From positions 1 through 64,000 of the forward strand of contig NZ_JABTCG010000006.1 of assembly GCF_014610845.1 (NCBI RefSeq): DNA of 64,000 nt, given 5' to 3'. Of this stretch, positions 18,798 to 24,950 are shown in pieces. Positions within the stretch are counted from its first letter, which is position 1. Every line of letters starts with the position of its first letter. The notes under the pieces are model-generated. The model was not told the origin of the DNA. It made no database searches and saw nothing but the letters and a program-made list of their open reading frames with translations. This DNA is from Maribacter arenosus (GTDB lineage Bacteria > Bacteroidota > Bacteroidia > Flavobacteriales > Flavobacteriaceae). The position numbers and the translations under genes are program-made.

Positions 18798-19697
18798 ATG
18801 TCGTTTTTAGATACGAGACACAAGAAAAAATCATTCACGCTCACAACCGCCTTGTTGAGTGTACTTGTACTATTGCTTTTTTATATTGGAATGACTTATT
18901 TGGATCCCCCCATCGAAAACGGGATTTCCGTGAATTTTGGTACCATGGATTTCGGTATGGGGGATAACCAACCCAAAGAAAAAATAAGGTCTGAACCATT
19001 GGACATTCCAGAGCCCCCTAACGTACAAGAAGAGCAAGTTCAAGAAGCCGTGCCCGAAGAGGTACAAGAAGAGGTGGTTGAGAAAGATCAGCCAACAGAA
19101 AAAGTGCTTACCCAAGAAAGTGAGGAGTCCATCAAAATAAAACAGCAACAAGAAGCGAAACGAAAAGCGGAGGATGCAGCTAAAAAAGCCAAGGCAGAAG
19201 CCGATAGGATCGCAAGGGAAAAGCGCGAAGCCGAAGAACAGAAAAGAAAAGAACAGGAAGCAAAAAAAGCGGAGTTGGACAAGCTTATGGGCGGACTCAA
19301 TAAATCGGATGGTACGGCATCAGGTAGCGAAGGTGATGATAACAGACCCGGTGATAAGGGCCAACCCGACGGGGACCCTTATGCAACCAGCTATTATGGA
19401 GGACCAGGTTCTGGAAGTGAAGGTGTAGGTTATGGTTTAAGAGGCCGTGGAGCACCAACAAGAAAATTGTTTAAGCAAGATTGCAACGAATCTGGGACGG
19501 TTGTAGTTAGAATAGAAGTAGATAGAAATGGTATAGTAACAAAAGCAGAACCTGGAGTTAGGGGCACAATGAATAGTGCAGCTTGTTTATTAGAACCTGC
19601 AAAAAAAATTGCTTTATCACATAAATGGCCTCCAGATTCAAAAGCACCTCCAATACAAGTTGGATTTGTAGTCGTCAATTTTAAATTAGGGGAATAA
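18798..19697 (+). CDS. tonB: TonB-like energy transducer
   Basis: A 299-residue protein with an N-terminal membrane anchor (about 14-35), a Pro/Glu-rich stretch, a long charged Lys/Ala/Glu coiled coil (about 110-165), a Gly/Asp-rich linker and a C-terminal domain of about 75 residues with the TonB-like pattern GTVVVRIEVDRNGIVTKAEP. It would span the periplasm and transmit motor energy to TonB-dependent receptors. Its position after exbB/exbD supports this. Its stop codon abuts the GTG start of folC. Confidence 0.88.
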   Translation: MSFLDTRHKKKSFTLTTALLSVLVLLLFYIGMTYLDPPIENGISVNFGTMDFGMGDNQPKEKIRSEPLDIPEPPNVQEEQVQEAVPEEVQEEVVEKDQPTEKVLTQESEESIKIKQQQEAKRKAEDAAKKAKAEADRIAREKREAEEQKRKEQEAKKAELDKLMGGLNKSDGTASGSEGDDNRPGDKGQPDGDPYATSYYGGPGSGSEGVGYGLRGRGAPTRKLFKQDCNESGTVVVRIEVDRNGIVTKAEPGVRGTMNSAACLLEPAKKIALSHKWPPDSKAPPIQVGFVVVNFKLGE

Positions 19698-20909
19698 GTG
19701 ACCTATAAGGAAACCCTGGCTTGGATGTTCGCCAAACTTCCGGTCTATCAAGATAAAGGCAAATCTGCTTACAATGGGAAAATGGACAATATCCTATTGT
19801 TTTCTGCCTTTTTGAAACATCCCGAAACAAAATTCAAAAGTATACATGTGGCCGGTACCAATGGTAAAGGCTCCAGTAGTCATATGTTGGCTTCAATTTT
19901 ACAGGAGGCCGGTTATAGGGTCGGACTATATACCTCACCACATTTAAAGGATTTTAGGGAGCGCATCAAAATCAATGGTAAGCCCATCGGTAAGAAGCAA
20001 GTTGTTGGTTTTATAAAGGAGAACAAGGGTTTTCTTGAGAAAAACCAATTGTCTTTTTTTGAAATGACCGTTGGGATGGCCTTTTATTATTTTGCAAAGA
20101 AAAAAGTTGATATTGCAATCGTCGAAGTAGGATTGGGAGGACGGTTGGATTCTACCAATATCATTACTCCCGAAGTAGCGTTGATCACCAATATAGGAAT
20201 GGACCATGTGGATATGTTGGGAGATACCTTATCAAAGATCGCTATGGAAAAAGCCGGTATTATCAAGGAAAGTATTCCTGTTGTTATTGGCGAATATCAG
20301 GAAGAAGTGGTAGAAGTCTTTACATCTATCGCTAAGTCGAAAAATGCAAGGCTTGTTTTTGCCGATCAGACAATACATAAAATTTACAAAACATCCCTGC
20401 TGGGGAATTACCAGTCCAGGAATATTAAAGGTGTAATTGCCGTTTTGGAAGAACTTAAGGCATTTGCAGTTAAAAAAAAGCATATAAAAAGAGGGTTGAA
20501 AAAAGTGGTCAAGAATACCGGATTGTTGGGAAGGTGGCAGATTTTAGATAAAAACCCCATGACTGTTTGTGATACGGCCCATAACAAAGAAGGATTATCC
20601 TATGTGATCAGGCAATTGGAACAACAGGATTTCGAAAGATTGCACATCGTCCTTGGCTTTGTTAAGGAGAAGGATTTAGAGGGTATATTGCCCCTATTTC
20701 CCAAGTACGCACAGTACTATTTTTGCAGGCCAAATATCATGAGGGGTCTCGACGTTGCAATATTGGCGGAAAAAGCCCATGAGCAGGGCCTGAAAGGGGA
20801 TTCCTATAGCTCAGTAGAGGAGGCTTTCCGGGCAGCCAGTAAGAGAGCGGAAAAGGATGATTTTATTTTTATCGGAGGTAGCACTTTTACCGTAGCCGAA
20901 GTGGTTTGA
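19698..20909 (+). CDS. folC: Folylpolyglutamate synthase / dihydrofolate synthase
   Basis: The 403-residue Mur-ligase-family enzyme adds glutamate to dihydropteroate and folates using ATP. The P-loop is in HVAGTNGKGSSSHML (about 55), followed by LYTSPHLKDFRERI, EVGLGGRLDSTNII and the C-terminal CDTAHNKEG. The start is a GTG directly after the tonB stop (zero-base gap), which points to translational coupling. Length is normal. It is the last backbone gene before the tRNA and the integrated element. Confidence 0.95.
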   Translation: MTYKETLAWMFAKLPVYQDKGKSAYNGKMDNILLFSAFLKHPETKFKSIHVAGTNGKGSSSHMLASILQEAGYRVGLYTSPHLKDFRERIKINGKPIGKKQVVGFIKENKGFLEKNQLSFFEMTVGMAFYYFAKKKVDIAIVEVGLGGRLDSTNIITPEVALITNIGMDHVDMLGDTLSKIAMEKAGIIKESIPVVIGEYQEEVVEVFTSIAKSKNARLVFADQTIHKIYKTSLLGNYQSRNIKGVIAVLEELKAFAVKKKHIKRGLKKVVKNTGLLGRWQILDKNPMTVCDTAHNKEGLSYVIRQLEQQDFERLHIVLGFVKEKDLEGILPLFPKYAQYYFCRPNIMRGLDVAILAEKAHEQGLKGDSYSSVEEAFRAASKRAEKDDFIFIGGSTFTVAEVV

Positions 20910-20928
20910 TTTTTTTTGATCTTTTCTT

Positions 20929-20957
20929 TTGGGTGAAAGAAAACTATTCTATATTTG
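20929..20957 (+). promoter_or_regulatory. Promoter of tRNA-Val
   Basis: TTG (20929-20931) and TATATTTG (20950-20957, exact TAnnTTTG) are 18 bases apart, with the -7 box 10 bases before the tRNA. Spacing is slightly short of the usual 19-21. Confidence 0.5.
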
Positions 20958-20967
20958 CACCCCGTTA

Positions 20968-21042
20968 GGGCTCTTAGCTCAGCTGGTTCAGAGCACCTGC
21001 CTTACAAGCAGGGGGTCACTGGTTCGAATCCAGTAGGGCCCA
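20968..21042 (+). tRNA. tRNA-Val (anticodon UAC)
   Basis: The sequence folds into a standard cloverleaf. The acceptor stem is GGGCTCT/AGGGCCC (one G-U pair), the D-arm contains AGCTGGTTCAGAGC, the anticodon stem is CCTGC/GCAGG with loop CTTACAA (anticodon TAC), and the T-arm is ACTGG-TTCGAAT-CCAGT. No CCA is encoded, as is common in Bacteroidota. The 3' half serves as the attachment core of the adjacent element. A weak hairpin with T-run (about 21058-21082) may terminate transcription. Confidence 0.97.
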
Positions 21043-21043
21043 C
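21001..21043 (+). repeat. attL core of E1 (3' half of tRNA-Val)
   Basis: This 43-bp segment runs from the anticodon loop to one base past the discriminator and is identical to 59065-59107. Bases flanking on both sides differ between the copies (c versus g before, a versus t after), which defines the crossover limits. Confidence 0.9.
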
Positions 21044-21093
21044 ATCAATAAAGACAAGGCTTCCAAGAGATTGGGAGCTTTTTTGTTTTTAAA

Positions 21094-21115
21094 GGGGTGA
21101 AACAAGGGTGAAACA
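21094..21115 (+). repeat. Tandem 11-bp repeats, left arm sites of E1
   Basis: Two direct copies, GGGGTGAAACA and AGGGTGAAACA, stand head to tail 50 bases inside the left core. The same pair, with two changes, occurs next to the integrase gene at the other end. Integrase arm-type sites have this arrangement. Confidence 0.65.
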
Positions 21116-21148
21116 TTCATTCTTTGCATATATCTTCTTATCTTCATA

Positions 21149-21925
21149 ATGGGCTCTCATGCGATTATGAAATCTACCTTTAAAAATACAATTATTTTGC
21201 TTTTCCGGCGAATCGATAAAGCGGTTTTCGATGTGTATCGAACAGGCAGGGCATGGAAAACCAAGAAAGTGCCACATTGGGTCGTTTTGGTTTTGGCGCT
21301 CGGGTTATATTTTCTTATACTTTGGCAGGTATGGCCGTTCCTGTCCGCTTCTGAAACATTAGCCCTCAAATATTTTGGTTTTTTCTTGGTGCTGGTCTTT
21401 ACGATTTTGTTCTTGGGATTGGCAAAAATCTACGTTTCCAAGCTTCTTGATTATACAAGCCCCTATCCCATTCAAAATGAAAAAACCGGCGTAAGAGTTG
21501 ACAATAGGAGGTTTGAGACACCCTTTCGTTTCTCTCAAATAGCACATAGGATTGATTATGAAAAGGCCAATCTCTTCAGAGACTATCTAAGAACAAGCCG
21601 GGAGGACTACTTAAAACTGTTATCGGGGAAACAAGTTTCCGCAAAATTGACATGGATGCCTTTGACGGATAGAAAACTACCCAACTTCCGGCTTTTTTTC
21701 GAGTTTCTGAACCATATCTCCGAAGAGAATCTGGAAGGGTACTATGGGGAGAACCTGGTGCGCCTCTGTACTTATATCACCCTTAACTTTAAATCAAAGG
21801 AACACGAATGGACGGTAAAGCAACTTCAAAAGGCCCATTCGGGTTGGAAAAACTGCAATCCCAAACGGCGGATGGACCTGAAAATCGATATCGAAAACCA
21901 CCTTGTATTTCTTGGTCAATCATAA
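21149..21925 (+). CDS. Membrane protein of unknown function at the left end of E1
   Basis: The 258-residue product (a later start at 21167 is equally possible) has two membrane helices (about 45-65 and 75-97) and a soluble, basic C-terminal domain of about 150 residues. I recognise no domain. Its place immediately inside the attachment site, before the HTH and ATPase genes, suggests that it belongs to the element's core rather than to its cargo. Confidence 0.65.
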   Translation: MGSHAIMKSTFKNTIILLFRRIDKAVFDVYRTGRAWKTKKVPHWVVLVLALGLYFLILWQVWPFLSASETLALKYFGFFLVLVFTILFLGLAKIYVSKLLDYTSPYPIQNEKTGVRVDNRRFETPFRFSQIAHRIDYEKANLFRDYLRTSREDYLKLLSGKQVSAKLTWMPLTDRKLPNFRLFFEFLNHISEENLEGYYGENLVRLCTYITLNFKSKEHEWTVKQLQKAHSGWKNCNPKRRMDLKIDIENHLVFLGQS

Positions 21926-22061
21926 AATGAAAAGGAAAGTAAAGGAAAACAGAAGAAGCCTCTCCTTTACTTGATTTGCTGTGTTAGCGTATGCAAATTG
22001 CTTTCAAATAGTTCTATGGGCTAATCATGGAAAACGAGTGAAAACTTAATTTAAAAGCATT

Positions 22062-22373
22062 ATGAACAAGCAAAATTCTTCCCTGGTACAATTACTTCTC
22101 GAAAAAATAGACCATCTGGATGAAGCTGCCCTGGTCAAGAAAAAGGTCTTTAACGTTACGAACTTGCAAATGTATACGGGTTGGAGTCTTTCTAAAATCT
22201 ATAAGTTAACATCGGCGAGGTTGATTCCCTTTTCAAAGCCAACCAATGGGTCTCTGTTTTTTGAACGTGAAAAAATAGAGGACTGGCTGCTTCAAAATCC
22301 TTCCTATACCGAAGAGGAACTCCAAGAAAAAGTAAATTCCCATTTGAAAAAACATTATAGAGGTAACTCATAA
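22062..22373 (+). CDS. Helix-turn-helix DNA-binding protein (excisionase-like)
   Basis: A 103-residue protein with an N-terminal helix and a MerR/excisionase-type HTH: NVTNLQMYTGWSLSKIYKLT, a short wing, then SKPTNGSLFFEREKIEDWLL, where the target helix and W motif fit the HTH_17 family. Such proteins act as excision factors or local regulators in integrative elements. It is 9 bases upstream of the next gene, so the three genes 22062-23503 look like one operon. Confidence 0.72.
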   Translation: MNKQNSSLVQLLLEKIDHLDEAALVKKKVFNVTNLQMYTGWSLSKIYKLTSARLIPFSKPTNGSLFFEREKIEDWLLQNPSYTEEELQEKVNSHLKKHYRGNS

Positions 22374-22382
22374 GAAAGCACT

Positions 22383-22835
22383 ATGAAAGCCACCGATAGA
22401 AATTTTCAGGGTATTTGGATTCCCAAACTGATCTATTTGAATACCGAGGTTAATTGGTATGCCAAGATTCTATTTCTGGAAATCCACAGCTTTACAGAGC
22501 ACGGAAAAGAATGTTATATGTCCAACAAATACATTTCCTCATTTCTGAAAATCTCCGAAAGACAGGTCTCCCGATACATATCAGAACTAAAGGCATTGGG
22601 ATGGATCGAGGAAGCGTCTTTTGATGGGAGAAAGAGATACCTAAGAAGTATGCTCCAATTCAGTTTCCGAACGGTCGATTCAGACTTGACAATTCTGTCT
22701 AGGCAGCATCGAAAGTTTTATCGTAACAGCATTGACAAAAATGACCACCATAATAAACCAATTACAAAACAACATAAAAAATCAATTACTTCTTTAAAAG
22801 AAAATATTGAAAATAGAAGTCCAATTTTAGAATAG
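22383..22835 (+). CDS. Helix-turn-helix protein, probable replication/maintenance factor
   Basis: The 150-residue product starts GIWIPKLIYLNTEVNWYAKILFLEI and has a winged HTH in MSNKYISSFLKISERQVSRYISELKALGWI, like the N-terminal domains of phage and plasmid replication proteins (HTH_36 type). The C-terminus is basic and low-complexity. It sits between the excisionase-like gene and the DnaC/IstB-like ATPase gene, a layout I associate with element replication or maintenance. The exact function is inferred. Confidence 0.65.
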   Translation: MKATDRNFQGIWIPKLIYLNTEVNWYAKILFLEIHSFTEHGKECYMSNKYISSFLKISERQVSRYISELKALGWIEEASFDGRKRYLRSMLQFSFRTVDSDLTILSRQHRKFYRNSIDKNDHHNKPITKQHKKSITSLKENIENRSPILE

Positions 22836-22840
22836 GAAGC

Positions 22841-23503
22841 ATGAAAAAGGAAATATCAAGGCTGTTGAAAAAAGAAAAAGAAATGAAAGGGCCGCTATGC
22901 GAACCGGGTATTTTTAAAAAGCTTTTTTTCAAAATGGCACAAGAGTTTTATGCGAAAAGTAACACGGACTTTGAAGTGGATATTGGAAATAAGAATTTTC
23001 TAGGGCACTTCTGCAAATATTGGAACCGGGATATGGCCTTTGAAGTTTTGGAAAACATCTCCCTGAGAAAAGGGCTATTGGTGTTTGGTTCGTACGGGAC
23101 TGGGAAAACGTCAAGTTTTCAAATCATCCAAAATTTAGCAAAACACTATCAAGTTCGGGAACTGTGGTTTCCATCAATATCGACCCAGCAGGTAGTCGCC
23201 AAATTCAACCTGGAAAAGAATAAAGAGAACGTAATTCAATATTATTCCAGAGGGGTTTTTCTATTTGATGATCTGGGAGCTGAAATAGCCGGAAATAATA
23301 TCTATCAGTATGGAAAGGAAGAAGTGTTCGTACGCATTCTGCTAAACCGCTATCGGGATTTTGAAAGCCTGGGTACAAAGACGCATATCACAACTAATTT
23401 AAGCCTAGGTGAGATTGAACAACGGTATGGCAAGCAACTGGCCGACCGATTTATTAAAATGTTCAACTTGCTGAAGTTAGACGGACCAAGTAGGAGGAAG
23501 TGA
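22841..23503 (+). CDS. DnaC/IstB-like AAA+ ATPase
   Basis: The 220-residue protein has a Walker A motif in VFGSYGTGKTSSFQII (about 82), a Walker B in GVFLFDDLGAE (about 142) and a sensor-like THITTNLS (about 185). This fits the IstB/DnaC helicase-loader class. It is 5 bases after the HTH replication-type gene. A likely role is loading the host helicase on the element, or assisting recombination; transposon-type IstA is not present, so it is not an IS21 helper. Confidence 0.75.
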   Translation: MKKEISRLLKKEKEMKGPLCEPGIFKKLFFKMAQEFYAKSNTDFEVDIGNKNFLGHFCKYWNRDMAFEVLENISLRKGLLVFGSYGTGKTSSFQIIQNLAKHYQVRELWFPSISTQQVVAKFNLEKNKENVIQYYSRGVFLFDDLGAEIAGNNIYQYGKEEVFVRILLNRYRDFESLGTKTHITTNLSLGEIEQRYGKQLADRFIKMFNLLKLDGPSRRK

Positions 23504-23594
23504 CAAGGAAATGGAATACAGAATTAGCTTTAAATTTTACACTTTTCCTATAAAATGGAACAAGGTATTCCTGCAAGAAGTAAAACGAAGAAAA

Positions 23595-23667
23595 GGAATA
23601 GCAAGAGGGTAACGGGCTAAAGCCACGTTACGATACATAAATAATTGATTTTCAATGAATTGAAAAT
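23595..23667 (+). other. Candidate origin of transfer (leader, hairpin, palindrome), E1 copy
   Basis: The leader GGAATAGCAAGA (23595-23606) is followed by a hairpin, GTAACG-GGCT-AA-AGCC-A-CGTTAC (23609-23631), and 16 bases later by the palindrome ATTTTCAAT-GA-ATTGAAAAT. An equivalent with an identical leader, the same geometry and compensating base changes occurs on the minus strand at 62194-62263 in E2. Position upstream of a BfmA/BtgA gene supports an oriT role. Nicking has not been shown. Confidence 0.55.
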
Positions 23668-23726
23668 GATTTGGACTTCGCTCATCCGCTAAACTTGCGT
23701 CAAATAGGCTGGAAAGCCCTGAAAAC

Positions 23727-23744
23727 ACTGTAATAATTTACAGT
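23727..23744. promoter_or_regulatory. Palindrome, possible operator of the mobilisation gene
   Basis: ACTGTAA and TTACAGT form a perfect 7-bp inverted repeat around TAAT. The same half-site, ACTGTAAT, overlaps the start codon of the BfmA-type gene 150 bases downstream, and a related ATTTACAGTAAAT lies in E2 at 62130-62142. Confidence 0.35.
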
Positions 23745-23896
23745 ATTCAGTTTTTATAGAAACAAGATAAGATTACTTAGAATATTGAAATTCAATAGGT
23801 TGAGAATAATTGTGAATTGGATAGGGATTTTCAATTGTGGCAAATTCAATAGAAAAGTCTCCTAAAGACCTATAAACGTTATAAAAAATTACTGTA

Positions 23897-24463
23897 ATGG
23901 AAACAGATAACAAAAGGAAGAGCACATTTTCGGCCATAAGTATTAATCGAATAACCGCAGAGCGATTTCGGGCATACTCCAAGAGTGTTTCCAGATCACA
24001 TTCGGAAACCATGGATATTATGATCGACTTTTTCGAGAAAACGAAAATCACGCCGAGGAATGAAGTCATGATTTCATTTATCAGGTTCCAGAACTATATG
24101 ATAGGGCGGTTCGATTATTTGGAAGAACTGTTACGAACAATGGAGCGGGAACAAATAAGGCCGACCCATGATATGCTCAAAAGCCTATTCGAAGGAACGG
24201 CACTAAAGAAAAAAGAGCAACCCTTGCTTATGGACAAAAAGAACGTTAGAATGACCAAGGAGGAATGGGATATGGAAGAGGGAAAAATTTCGTTCGAAAA
24301 ATACCTTGGCGCTATAAAGGCCAGGGGCAGGGACAGACGCGTTTTTTCGAAAGTTCTAGACAGTATCACCAAAGTTGAACCCACCTTTAGCAAACCTTAT
24401 TTTAAATTGGAAATGGATGAAACAAAATTGGATGGTATCCGACAAGAGCTAAATGGGAAATAA
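23897..24463 (+). CDS. BfmA/BtgA-family mobilisation protein
   Basis: The 188-residue basic protein begins METDNKRKSTFSAISINR and continues with a helix-rich region (ITAERFRAYSKSVSRSHSETMDIMIDFFEK) that I associate with the BfmA/BtgA accessory mobilisation proteins of Bacteroides transmissible elements. These bind near the transfer origin and help the relaxase. Normally a relaxase gene follows; here 490 non-coding bases and then susC follow, so the relaxase is missing. The start at the ATG overlapping ACTGTAATGG fits the family N-terminus. Confidence 0.72.
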   Translation: METDNKRKSTFSAISINRITAERFRAYSKSVSRSHSETMDIMIDFFEKTKITPRNEVMISFIRFQNYMIGRFDYLEELLRTMEREQIRPTHDMLKSLFEGTALKKKEQPLLMDKKNVRMTKEEWDMEEGKISFEKYLGAIKARGRDRRVFSKVLDSITKVEPTFSKPYFKLEMDETKLDGIRQELNGK

Positions 24464-24493
24464 GGAAACAAACCTAGTTTTGCACAAGCAAGA

Positions 24494-24565
24494 TGCGCCC
24501 TATTTCGATTTCACTTTACGCTTACCTATCTGGACACTATAAAATCGAAATAGGATCCATGCGCA
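24494..24565. other. Conserved long stem-loop, E1 copy
   Basis: An outer pair TGCGC/GCGCA (24494-24498, 24561-24565) encloses a perfect 13-bp stem, CCTATTTCGATTT with AAATCGAAATAGG (24499-24511, 24542-24554), and a 30-base loop containing ACGCTTA, CT and ACACTA. A second copy lies at 62527-62600 with the same loop words but changed stems. It falls between the mobilisation gene and the susC promoter. Function unknown: origin, ssDNA structure or RNA are all possible. Confidence 0.6.
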
Positions 24566-24862
24566 AAGTTTAGGGGTAAGTATTTGGGAAGGAAAGTAGT
24601 CATAATCATTGGTAACAGGTAATTTTCCCTAATACCCTTCCTGCTACCTAACGGTCTAAAAAACGATTGTTTTACTAGACTATCCTATATTTATTTTTGA
24701 ATACTAATACACTCTATTTGCCCATTTTTGAATAACCCGGACGTTTTCATCCATTAAAAAACTCGGCGTTAATTTAGCCTAGATAGGATCCTAAATCCTT
24801 TGAACAATCTTACCTTAATTGGGAGCTCTTTTTAGTTAAAAGTTAAAAATCCCTTAAAATAT

Positions 24863-24894
24863 TTTGGAGGATATTAAATATTATCCTAATATTG
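24863..24894 (+). promoter_or_regulatory. Promoter of the susCD operon
   Basis: TTTGG (24863-24867) and TAATATTG (24887-24894) are separated by 20 bases counted from TTG, close to the Bacteroidota -33 TTTG/-7 TAnnTTTG pattern with one mismatch in the -7 box. The operator palindrome begins one base later. Confidence 0.6.
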
Positions 24895-24895
24895 C

Positions 24896-24912
24896 ATTAT
24901 GTAATACATAAT
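24896..24912. promoter_or_regulatory. Operator for the GntR/FadR regulator upstream of susC
   Basis: ATTATGT-AAT-ACATAAT is a perfect 7-3-7 inverted repeat. The identical half-sites with the same spacing occur at 32084-32100 next to the regulator gene. Placement over the expected transcription start predicts repression. Confidence 0.7.
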
Positions 24913-24950
24913 ACATTATACACAACTAATTCAACCTAAAGACATTTAGT

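Larger units (their letters stand above)
23504..23896. other. Structured non-coding region upstream of the mobilisation gene
   Basis: No credible gene in about 390 bases, but several inverted repeats: a bulged hairpin (23609-23631), a 9-2-9 palindrome (23648-23667), GGCT/AGCC around 23710, and ACTGTAA-TAAT-TTACAGT (23727-23744). ACTGTAAT recurs at the BfmA-type start codon. This is the expected place for a transfer origin. Confidence 0.6.

Noticed and set aside
22841-23503. IS21-type IstB helper of an insertion sequence
   Set aside because: No IstA transposase and no terminal inverted repeats; neighbours are replication/mobilisation genes, so a helicase-loader role is preferred. No insertion sequence was identified in the window.
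23537-23728. Minus-strand ORF with ASLADERSPNHFQF
   Set aside because: It overlaps the oriT-like hairpin and palindrome; the apparent conservation is better explained by the structured DNA than by a protein.
24494-24565. Integron attC site
   Set aside because: The long imperfect stem resembles attC at first sight, but there are no matching R-box pairs, no cassette array and no integron integrase.
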